Below are positions 7,406-14,487 of a DNA stretch of 28,925 bases, piece after piece. Position numbers and translations under genes: made by a program. Under the pieces are notes generated by a model. That model was not told the DNA's origin. It made no database searches and worked only from the letters and a program-made list of their open reading frames with translations. Where the stretch lies: assembly GCA_035605975.1 (NCBI GenBank), contig DATNGG010000133.1, forward strand, positions 1 to 28,925. The letters are read 5' to 3'. Within the stretch, counting starts at the first letter, position 1, and every line of letters starts with the position of its first letter. The stretch is from CAIKMD01 sp035605975. Lineage in GTDB: Bacteria > Pseudomonadota > Alphaproteobacteria > ATCC43930 > CGMCC-115725.

Positions 7406-8325
7406 AGATCGCGTTGCCCGACATCATCTCGAATTCGTACTTTCCCGCCGCTGCGGCGGTCGAGCTGGGATTCTTCAAGGCGGAGGGTCTCGATCTCTCG
7501 CTCGAGCTCGTCTACCCGGTCGACAAGGCCTATGCCGCCTTGCGCGACGGCAGCGTCGATTTTGTCGCCGGCTCGGCGCATTCGGCCTTGGCCGCCTTCC
7601 CCGAATGGAAAGGCGCAAGGCTGCTCTGCGCGCAAGCCCAGGGCATGTACTGGTTTCTCGTCATGCACAAGCGGTTCGGCGCCCGCCGCGGCGATCTCGC
7701 TGCCGTCAAGGGACGCAGCATCGGCGCCGCGCCCTGGGTCGATATGGGATTGCGGCAGTTGTTGATCGCGGGCGGCATCGATCTCGCGCGCGACAAGGTC
7801 ACGATCGCACCCGTGCCGGGCGCGCAGGGCGCCGGCGTCAATTTTGGCGTGACCGCGGCCAAGGCGCTCGAAGACGGCAAGATCGACGGGTTCTGGGCGA
7901 ACGGCATGGGCGCCGAAGTGGCGGTGCGTCGCGGCGCCGGCGATGTCGTCATCGACGTGCGGCGCGGCGACGGGCCCAAGTCATGCTTCAACTACACCAT
8001 GGCGTCGATCGCGACGACGGATGCTCTGATCGAGCGCTCGCCCGAAAGTGCCGCCGCCGCGATCCGCGCCGTCGTCAAGACGCAGCAGGCGCTCAAGGCC
8101 GAAGTGGCGCGCGCGACCGCGGTCGGCAGGAAGCTCTTTCCGCCCGCTGAGGCCGAGCTGATCGCCGAGTTGATCCGGCGCGACCTGCCTTATTACGACC
8201 CGACGATTTCGCGCGAGTTCGTTGCCGGCATGAACGCTTTCGCCCGCACCGAGAACATCTTGAAGGGCAATCCCACTTATGAAGCGGTGGTCGCAACGCA
8301 ATTCAGCGCGCTCTGGGCGGGATGA
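7402..8325 (+). CDS. Signal-less periplasmic-binding-protein-like protein (NMT1/SsuA-like fold), possibly cytoplasmic
   Basis: 307 residues. The N-terminus MKIALPDIISNSYFPAAAAV enters the first beta strand of an NMT1/SsuA-type binding-protein fold at once, continuing 'ELGFFKAEGLDL', a hallmark of that family. There is no room for a signal peptide, and the start is fixed by GAGGAGG plus the GTGA overlap with the monooxygenase. Further fold landmarks are GSVDFVAGSAHSAL (about 51-64), the inter-domain segment around AAPWVDMG and the C-terminal ISREFVAGMNAFARTENIL. Either it is a cytoplasmic protein using the binding-protein fold (4,5-dihydroxyphthalate decarboxylase and THI5-type enzymes set precedents for catalysis on this fold), a soluble sensor or ligand carrier, or an SBP that lost export. 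Being coupled to a flavin monooxygenase favours a role in the same intracellular reaction series (inference). Confidence 0.85.
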   Translation: MKIALPDIISNSYFPAAAAVELGFFKAEGLDLSLELVYPVDKAYAALRDGSVDFVAGSAHSALAAFPEWKGARLLCAQAQGMYWFLVMHKRFGARRGDLAAVKGRSIGAAPWVDMGLRQLLIAGGIDLARDKVTIAPVPGAQGAGVNFGVTAAKALEDGKIDGFWANGMGAEVAVRRGAGDVVIDVRRGDGPKSCFNYTMASIATTDALIERSPESAAAAIRAVVKTQQALKAEVARATAVGRKLFPPAEAELIAELIRRDLPYYDPTISREFVAGMNAFARTENILKGNPTYEAVVATQFSALWAG

Positions 8326-8389
8326 TGCGCTGAAACTTGACCGCGGCTGATTCCGGGTCGATGCTGCCAAAAAATTCTGGGAGGATGCG

Positions 8390-9502
8390 ATGGCATCATC
8401 GAGCACCAAGCCGCCGTTCCACGCCGAGCATGTCGGAAGCTTTCCGCGTCCCGAGCGTCTGTTGCAGGCGCGCGAGGATTTCGCCGCCGGCAAGCTCGCC
8501 AAGCCCGAATTGAAACGCATCGAGCAGGACTGCATCCGCGAGATCGTCGCGATGCAGGAGCGCGTCGGCATCGGCGCCATCACCGATGGCGAGTTTCCGA
8601 AGACCGGCTGGCGCGAATTCCTCTTCGAGAAGTGCGACGGCTTTGCCAAGGAGCCGGGCGAGCCCGCTTTCATGTTCACTTTGTTCGACGGCGAGAAATG
8701 GGGCGCGGTCGGCGAGCCCAAATGCGTCGGCAGGCTGCGCCGGCGCGAGCCGCTCTCGGCGGAGGATTTCTCGGTCCTCAAATCCATGACCGCGCGGCCG
8801 GTCAAGGCCAACCTGCCGACGCCTTCGATCGCGCATTTCCGCGGCGATAGCGTGTTCGACCGCGCCATCTATCCCGACCGCACCGCTTATTTCGCCGATC
8901 TCGCGCGCATCATGCGCGAGGAGATCGCCGACCTCGCGGCGCGCGGCTGCACTTATCTGCAAATGGACGAGGTACCGCTCGCCGTGCTGTGCGATCCGCG
9001 CAACCGCGAGGCCGTCAAAGCGCGCGGCGAAGACCCGGACCAGCTCATCGACACCTATATCGACGCGATCAACGCCTCGATCGAAGGCCGTCCCCAAGGC
9101 ATGACCGTCTGCGTCCATATGTGCCGCGGCAATGTCGGGCACGGCATGGCCGATGGCGGCTATGAGCCGATTGCCGAGCGCGCCTTCGGCCGGTTGAAGG
9201 TCGACGGCTTTTTCCTCGAATACGACACGCCGCGTGCCGGCGATTTCCGGCCGCTGCGCTTTTTGCCGAAGGACAAGCGCGCCGTGCTGGGGCTGGTGAC
9301 GACCAAGGTCCCGGAGGTCGAATCGGCGGACTCTCTGAAGCGGCGGCTCGACGAGGCCGCCAAAATCGTGCCGCTTGAGCGGTTGAGCCTCTCGCCGCAA
9401 TGCGGCTTCTCGAGCGCGGCGCGGCGCGGCCGCCTTGCCATGGACGTGGTGGAGCGCAAGCTCGCCCGCATCGTCGAGGTCGCGCACCAGGTCTGGGGTT
9501 AA
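8390..9502 (+). CDS. MetE-like (cobalamin-independent methionine synthase C-terminal domain family) zinc methyl/alkyltransferase
   Basis: 370 residues, equal to a single catalytic MetE domain rather than the roughly 750-residue two-domain methionine synthase. The start has GGGAGG (8379-8384) five bases before the ATG. The N-terminal EHVGSFPRPERLL and ITDGEFPKTGW segments match the family. The probable zinc ligands are all present: His243 and Cys245 (VHMC), Glu277 (FFLEYD) and Cys338 (SPQCGF). Family members include the core-MetE folate-independent methionine synthases and epoxyalkane:CoM transferase, all of which activate a thiolate on zinc for alkylation. It is the last gene of the cupin-monooxygenase-SBP unit, 64 bp after the SBP-like gene. 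Methionine synthesis with an unusual methyl donor, or removal of methyl/alkyl groups from a catabolic substrate, are both possible; sequence cannot choose. Confidence 0.88.
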   Translation: MASSSTKPPFHAEHVGSFPRPERLLQAREDFAAGKLAKPELKRIEQDCIREIVAMQERVGIGAITDGEFPKTGWREFLFEKCDGFAKEPGEPAFMFTLFDGEKWGAVGEPKCVGRLRRREPLSAEDFSVLKSMTARPVKANLPTPSIAHFRGDSVFDRAIYPDRTAYFADLARIMREEIADLAARGCTYLQMDEVPLAVLCDPRNREAVKARGEDPDQLIDTYIDAINASIEGRPQGMTVCVHMCRGNVGHGMADGGYEPIAERAFGRLKVDGFFLEYDTPRAGDFRPLRFLPKDKRAVLGLVTTKVPEVESADSLKRRLDEAAKIVPLERLSLSPQCGFSSAARRGRLAMDVVERKLARIVEVAHQVWG

Positions 9503-9531
9503 CCGAGCGTCGCCTGGCGCGGCAGCCCCGC

Positions 9532-10821
9532 TCAAGCCGGAACGCGCGGTCTCCGCAGTTGCGCAAGCGCTTCGCGATGAAGCGCGAGCCAGTCGCCTTC
9601 CTCGGTGGTGGTGTAATAGCCGCCGCGAGCCTGCGCGTAGGCCTGCGGGTCATCGGCGGCCGGCGGACGGACGCCGTTCCGGAAGGCCTCCGCGGCTTTG
9701 AGCAGCATGCGGCGATTGCGGGCGATCGCGATATCGGACGGCGCCAGATTCTCGAAGCTGTGATCGGCGAACGCGCCCATGCTTTCGGTGACCGCTTGAT
9801 CCTGGGTGTGGATGCCGCCGATGCCGGTGAAGCTCTTCTCGCGCTGCTCGGCGCGATCGATCAAATAATCATTCTCCTCGCATTCGACCATGCGATAGCG
9901 CCCGTGCCAGCCGGTGGTGTTGGGATGGACATTATCGCGCACATAAGAGCCCGAGACCCGGATCCGGTCGTCATTGGGGCGCTGATAGGATTGCGATTCG
10001 AAGCCGACGAACATGCAATGCTCGTCATCCATCGGGATGAAGGCACGCACCATGATGTTCTGCTCGAGGCTCGCGACCGGCGGCATGATCCAGAACGGGA
10101 AGAGGAAATGCGCGACGCGCCAATAAGTGCCGCCCGGCAGGGTCGGCGAAGGGCGGTGCGCGCCATAGGTGAGGCCGAACTGCGTCTCGGTCACGCGGTA
10201 TTCCGGCGCGCGATTGGTGATGAGATCGCGCCGGCTATTGTTCTGGGTCTGCGTGGGGTTTGCCGCGCCGAAATGCAAAATGCCGACATGCGAGGTGTCG
10301 AGATCGCCCTCGACCGCCTGGAGCCAATTGCAATGCCGCTGCACGAAGCGGATGTTCTCGCCCTCGCGCGGCTGGAAGCAGGCCTCGAACAGCGGCAAGC
10401 CCGGCGCCTTGGCCGGATCGCCCATATAGACCCAGACCACGCCGTTGCGCTCGGCGGTGAGGTAGGCCTTGGTGCGAACGCGGTCCTTGAATTGCTGGCG
10501 CTCGGGCAAATTGGCCTGATCGACGCAATTGCCGTCGACATCGTATTTCCAGCCGTGATAGACGCAGCGAATGCCGTTCTCCTCGTTGCGCCCCAGGAAC
10601 AGCGAGGCGCAGCGATGCGGGCAGCGATGATCCATCACCCCGACCCGGCCGGATGTATCGCGGAACGCGATCAGCTTCTCGCCGAGGAGAAGGATCCGCA
10701 CCGGCGCCCCGTCGGCTTCGAGCTCAGTGGAACGCGCCGCCGGAATCCAATATTGCCGCATCAGCTCGCCCATCGCCGTCCCCGGGCCGGTGCGCATCAG
10801 GGTTTCATAGGGATCGGCCAT
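9532..10821 (-). CDS. Rieske non-heme iron oxygenase, alpha subunit (phthalate dioxygenase-like)
   Basis: 429 residues. Residues about 24-130 form a Rieske domain with the 2Fe-2S ligands Cys67/His69 (CPHR) and Cys86/His89 (CVYHGWKYD). The catalytic mononuclear iron site is EGDLDTSHVGILHFG (171-185) with Asp175 bridging and His178/His183 as ligands (D-x2-H-x4-H). This architecture and the GDLDTSHVG style resemble phthalate 4,5-dioxygenase and related homo-oligomeric oxygenases, which hydroxylate or O-demethylate aromatic substrates. It starts 26 bp after the stop of the exported SBP gene on the same strand, with GGAGAAG ahead of the ATG, so the two are probably one operon. No ferredoxin or reductase gene is adjacent, so electron transfer partners must be encoded elsewhere. 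Convergent with the MetE-like gene, 29 bp apart. Confidence 0.93.
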   Translation of the reverse strand: MADPYETLMRTGPGTAMGELMRQYWIPAARSTELEADGAPVRILLLGEKLIAFRDTSGRVGVMDHRCPHRCASLFLGRNEENGIRCVYHGWKYDVDGNCVDQANLPERQQFKDRVRTKAYLTAERNGVVWVYMGDPAKAPGLPLFEACFQPREGENIRFVQRHCNWLQAVEGDLDTSHVGILHFGAANPTQTQNNSRRDLITNRAPEYRVTETQFGLTYGAHRPSPTLPGGTYWRVAHFLFPFWIMPPVASLEQNIMVRAFIPMDDEHCMFVGFESQSYQRPNDDRIRVSGSYVRDNVHPNTTGWHGRYRMVECEENDYLIDRAEQREKSFTGIGGIHTQDQAVTESMGAFADHSFENLAPSDIAIARNRRMLLKAAEAFRNGVRPPAADDPQAYAQARGGYYTTTEEGDWLALHREALAQLRRPRVPA

Positions 10822-10847
10822 GCGCTTCTCCGTTTCGGCTTGCCTTG

Positions 10848-11816
10848 TCAGGGCAGGAATTTCTCGGTGACGAGCTGGCTGTCCGGGACAGTCTTGTCGA
10901 TGACGCCGACATCGATCAAGGCCTGCTGCACCGCCGCCAGCTTCTTGCGGTCGAAATGCCCATCGCTGAAAAAGGTGGGCATTTCCGCGTCATAGGTCTT
11001 CGATGCGATATCGTCGGGCAGATGCGTCACCTTCTCGGTGATGCGCAGCGTTTCCGCCTTGTGGCTTTTCATGAAGGCGGTCGTCTCGAACCAGGCGCGC
11101 AGGAAGCGGCGCAGCTCGTCCGGCCGCTGCGTCATCATCGGCTCGCTCGCATAGAGGATGTCGGCGATGAAGTCGTGGATCTCGTCGCCCGCCTTCACCA
11201 GGATCCGCGCCTTGCCTTCGCTTTCGAGCTTCAAGCCGGTGGAGGTGGTGCCGACCATCGCGTCGACATTCTTCGACAATAGCCCCGAGACGATTCCGGC
11301 CATCTGTCCGAGATAGGCAAGCTTGATCCCGTCGGGACCGAAACCGTGCTTCTTCGCGATGGTCTTCGCGATCCAGCTCGTGAACGAGCCGGGCGTCGTT
11401 GTGGCGATGGTTTTGCCTTTGAGCTCCGCGATCGATTTGATCGAGCCGTCGTTGCGCACGACGAGGGAGAGGGAGTTGAGATCGTTGGCATAGGCGGCGA
11501 CGCCGCGCTCGGGCGCGCCGCGGATGAGGAACAGCATGTCGGAGCCGGTGCCGATGATCACGTCGAGCGAGCCGGCGGCCATCGCCTGGTGCATCTTTGC
11601 CCCGCCGGCAAAGTCGATACGCTCGACGTCGAGGCCGGCTTTCTTGAAGATGCCGGTTTCGATGCCGACGGTCACGGGCGAGAACACGAAGGCGGTCGGC
11701 TCGGGCGTGCCCGCGCGAATCTTGGCATCGGCCTGAGCGCCGAAGGCGCACAGCACCAATCCGACCGAGACGGCACCGGCCCAGCTAAGGGCCGCACGCG
11801 CCAGTTTTTTCACCAT
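10848..11816 (-). CDS. ABC transporter substrate-binding protein, NMT1/SsuA-like (orphan SBP 3)
   Basis: 322 residues. A Sec signal peptide covers about residues 1-31 (KK, hydrophobic core, cleavage near AQA/ADA before KIRAGTPEP). The mature protein has 'GIETGIFKKAGLDVERIDF' and GSLDVIIGTGSDM, typical of NMT1/SsuA-type periplasmic-binding proteins. GGGGAGGA precedes the ATG at 11816. It is the first gene of a two-gene minus-strand operon with the Rieske oxygenase 26 bp downstream, so its ligand is probably the oxygenase substrate or a relative (inference). No permease or ATPase gene is adjacent; it may share the transporter at 23957-25598 or one outside the window. Confidence 0.87.
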   Translation of the reverse strand: MVKKLARAALSWAGAVSVGLVLCAFGAQADAKIRAGTPEPTAFVFSPVTVGIETGIFKKAGLDVERIDFAGGAKMHQAMAAGSLDVIIGTGSDMLFLIRGAPERGVAAYANDLNSLSLVVRNDGSIKSIAELKGKTIATTTPGSFTSWIAKTIAKKHGFGPDGIKLAYLGQMAGIVSGLLSKNVDAMVGTTSTGLKLESEGKARILVKAGDEIHDFIADILYASEPMMTQRPDELRRFLRAWFETTAFMKSHKAETLRITEKVTHLPDDIASKTYDAEMPTFFSDGHFDRKKLAAVQQALIDVGVIDKTVPDSQLVTEKFLP

Positions 11817-12013
11817 GATCTCCTCCCCGAGCGATTTTCCTGCCGATCATAGACCTCTTTGCGGCCGATGCCATCGCCGCAATCAGCCGCGAAATGGCCA
11901 CAGAAGCCGATTTGCTCTGCCCAACTTCCTCCCCTAGAGTTTCGGACGAAACCCGCACGCACCGAGCAGAGGGGCGCGGTCATCCCACGCCAAAGCCCGT
12001 CCTGGGCCGCTGA

Positions 12014-13393
12014 ATGAGCTACACCGACATTCTTTTCGTTGCGCTCTTCGTCGGCGTGTGTGTGCTCAGCCGCCTGCTGCGGCGATGGCCCGCCATCCGC
12101 GAATGGACCATCATCGCATTCAGCCTCCTGATCGTCGCCTCCTGGGGATTGTTCTCGCTCGCTCTGCTGCTTGCCGTCGCCGCGGTCAATTTCGCCGCGG
12201 CAGTGGCGGCGGCGCCGGCGCCGCAAGGGCGGCGCCGCGCGATCCTCATCGGCGCGATCGTCTTCGATCTCGCGGCGCTGGGCTTCTTCAAATATGGCGG
12301 CTTCATCGCCGCCAATGCGGATTCGATCTTCGATTCGAAGCTCAGCGTTCCCGCCCTCGGCATCCCGCTGGCGATCTCGTTCTACACCTTTCATCTCATC
12401 AGCTACCTCGTCGACGGGGTGCGGCGGAAGATTCCGCCTTTGCCGCTGCGGCAGTATCTTTTCTATCTCTGCTTCTTCCCGCATCTGATCGCCGGGCCGA
12501 TCGTTCGCACCTGGCAATTGCCGTCGCAGCTCGGGCGGGTTCGCCTCATTGGCAACGACATGTTGTTCGGCGTGCATTATTTCGTGCTCGGTTTTTTTCT
12601 GAAAGCCGTGGTCGCGAACAATCTCGCGCAATCGATCGACCCCTATTGGGTGGACGGCGCCGCCGGCTTGTCGGCGGCCGATCGCTGGGTCATCGCCTTT
12701 CTCTATTATTGCCAGATTTACAGCGATTTCGCCGGCTACAGCCTGATGGCGCTCGGCATGGCGCGGCTTCTCGGCTATCGCTTGCCGGCGAATTTCCGCG
12801 CGCCGATGCTTGCCGGCACGATGCAGGAATTCTGGCGCCGCTGGCACATCACGCTGTCGCGCTGGCTACGCGACTATCTCTACATCTCGATGGGTGGTAA
12901 CCGTCTCGGCCGGCAGCGCGCGATTTTCAACATCCTGGTGACGATGCTGCTGGGCGGGCTGTGGCACGGCGCGGGATGGAGCTTCATCGCTTGGGGCGCG
13001 ATGCAGGGCGTCGGCCTTGCGGCGGAGCGGGTCCTTGGCCTCAACCGCAAGCCCGAGGGCCTGCTGCGGCGGGCGCCGTGGTGGATCACGACGCAGCTCT
13101 GGATCACCATCGCCTGGGTGTTCTTTCGCGCGCCCGACATGGCGGGCGCGCTTCATTTCGTCGGCGGCATGCTGCGCTTCGATCATTGGAGCGCCTTCGA
13201 CGTGCAGGGCGGGCTGATCTTGCCCTTGCTGATCGCCGGCGGCGCCGTGCTGCACCATCTGAGCCCGCTCTGCATCGCCAAGCTGCCGCGGCGCCGGCTC
13301 GGCCTGTTTCTCGGCACCGCGACCGGGGTCCTGCTGATGCTCGATCTGGTGGTGCTCTCGCCCAACAAAGTCTTCATCTATTTCAAATTCTGA
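12014..13393 (+). CDS. MBOAT-family membrane O-acyltransferase (AlgI-like)
   Basis: 459 residues, polytopic inner-membrane protein. MBOAT/AlgI signatures are FYTFHLISYLVD (123-134), LCFFPHLIAGPIVR (152-165), YYCQIYSDFAGYS (231-243), EFWRRWHITLSRWLRDYLY (272-290) and LGGLWHGAGWSFIAWG (313-328). His278 and His318 correspond to the two conserved histidines of AlgI, the latter the usual catalytic residue. AlgI-type proteins pass acyl groups across the membrane for O-acetylation of an exopolysaccharide or cell-envelope glycan. The start lacks a good Shine-Dalgarno. The SGNH-like gene 8 bp downstream is the expected periplasmic partner. No polysaccharide polymerase or export genes are in the window, so the acceptor glycan is unknown. 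Confidence 0.92.
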   Translation: MSYTDILFVALFVGVCVLSRLLRRWPAIREWTIIAFSLLIVASWGLFSLALLLAVAAVNFAAAVAAAPAPQGRRRAILIGAIVFDLAALGFFKYGGFIAANADSIFDSKLSVPALGIPLAISFYTFHLISYLVDGVRRKIPPLPLRQYLFYLCFFPHLIAGPIVRTWQLPSQLGRVRLIGNDMLFGVHYFVLGFFLKAVVANNLAQSIDPYWVDGAAGLSAADRWVIAFLYYCQIYSDFAGYSLMALGMARLLGYRLPANFRAPMLAGTMQEFWRRWHITLSRWLRDYLYISMGGNRLGRQRAIFNILVTMLLGGLWHGAGWSFIAWGAMQGVGLAAERVLGLNRKPEGLLRRAPWWITTQLWITIAWVFFRAPDMAGALHFVGGMLRFDHWSAFDVQGGLILPLLIAGGAVLHHLSPLCIAKLPRRRLGLFLGTATGVLLMLDLVVLSPNKVFIYFKF

Positions 13394-13401
13394 GGACGAG
13401 G

Positions 13402-14454
13402 ATGGGCCGCTTCCGAAAAACCTTCTGGCAGTCCTTCATCGCCGCGGCTGTGCTGGTACTGGCGCCGCTGGTGCTGTGGAGCCGCCTCGATGCGGCCCAT
13501 ATTCCGGCGAAACCCGATTTCCCGATCCCCGGCCAACGCTTCGTTGCCGAATATGGCGGGCAGGGGGCCTATCTCGCGCATCTGGCCTACTGGTGGAACT
13601 TGTTCGGTATGGGCGACCGCATCCGCCATGCCGATCTGGTGCTCCTCGGCTCCTCGCACACGCAATTCGGCTTGTCGGCGCGGCAGCTCGGCGACGCGCT
13701 GTCGCGCGATCTCGGCCGCCCGGTCCGCGTGTTCAATGCGGGCCTCGGCTGCGACACGCCGCTGGGCTTCGATGCCTCGCTCATCGAGCGCCTCGGCCTT
13801 CGCGATCGCACGGTAATCGCCGACAGCTTCGCCTATGATCCAGATCCCTATACCTATGCCTGTTTTTCAGAATTCTCCGGCATCGGCGATGCGGGGCAGG
13901 CGCTCTTCAAGATCGGCGCCGCATGGACGCGCTTTGTCTGGGATTGGGCGCTCGACGGCGTGCTTCCCCGCATCGCACTGGACAATGGCCGGGTGACGCT
14001 CGGCCGCTATCTTCACGAGGCGGTCACGATCCTCGACTGGAAGACTGGCGACATGGCCGAGCTCTACAATCCCGAGGCAGGCGAGGAATTCCCCCACGAA
14101 GCATCGCGGCGTCCCGAGGCGATCGCCCAGGGCCTGCCCTGGCGGCTGCCGTCAGGGAGCATTCCGCTCCCGGCGCCATTCGATCAGGCGGCGGTGCGGC
14201 TGGGAATCCACCCCGTCTTCACGCTGATCCCCTATGTCCTGTCGCCCGGCTTCAACGAGGATCGCTACGCCAAGGTCGACCGCCTGCTTGCCGACCGCGA
14301 CGCGGCCCAGCGCGCGCCGTTCATCGGCATCGCGCCGGAGGGGCTCGCAAGCTTCGATGGCCAGCATTTGACGGGCGAGGCGCGTGCCAAGGCGACCGCC
14401 CGCCTCGAAGCGGCAATCGAAGCCCGTCTGGCGCCGGAATTCTCGCGGCGCTGA
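13402..14454 (+). CDS. SGNH-hydrolase / AlgX-AlgJ-like O-acetyltransferase partner, membrane-anchored
   Basis: 350 residues from ATG 13402, eight bases after the MBOAT stop with GGACGAGG ahead. Residues about 8-26 form one hydrophobic N-terminal segment that anchors or exports the protein to the periplasm. SGNH-type features are block I VLLGSSHTQFGLS (80-92, Ser85 the probable nucleophile) and block V FDGQHLT (Asp319 and His322). The domain arrangement and the neighbour match AlgJ/AlgX/PatB-like proteins that accept acyl groups from an MBOAT partner and place them on a glycan. The pair forms a minimal two-gene acyl-transfer module, compared with the multi-gene alginate acetylation operon. The middle part (about 140-260) is divergent and not recognised. 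Confidence 0.82.
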   Translation: MGRFRKTFWQSFIAAAVLVLAPLVLWSRLDAAHIPAKPDFPIPGQRFVAEYGGQGAYLAHLAYWWNLFGMGDRIRHADLVLLGSSHTQFGLSARQLGDALSRDLGRPVRVFNAGLGCDTPLGFDASLIERLGLRDRTVIADSFAYDPDPYTYACFSEFSGIGDAGQALFKIGAAWTRFVWDWALDGVLPRIALDNGRVTLGRYLHEAVTILDWKTGDMAELYNPEAGEEFPHEASRRPEAIAQGLPWRLPSGSIPLPAPFDQAAVRLGIHPVFTLIPYVLSPGFNEDRYAKVDRLLADRDAAQRAPFIGIAPEGLASFDGQHLTGEARAKATARLEAAIEARLAPEFSRR

Positions 14455-14487
14455 GCCCAAATTATCCGGCGCGGCCCGAACGCTTCG

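Noticed and set aside
9400..10995. 531-residue open frame on the plus strand opposite the Rieske gene
   Set aside because: It is antisense to a protein with complete Rieske and iron-site motifs and shows no recognisable domain.
12590..12602. T-run that could be a terminator
   Set aside because: The run lies inside the MBOAT coding sequence (codons for Gly-Phe-Phe-Leu) with no GC stem before it.
11810..12847. 345-residue minus-strand frame opposite the MBOAT gene and its upstream gap
   Set aside because: Charged, low-complexity translation; the plus-strand MBOAT protein has unmistakable family motifs. Nothing supports a gene in the 197 bp divergent gap, which more likely holds promoters.
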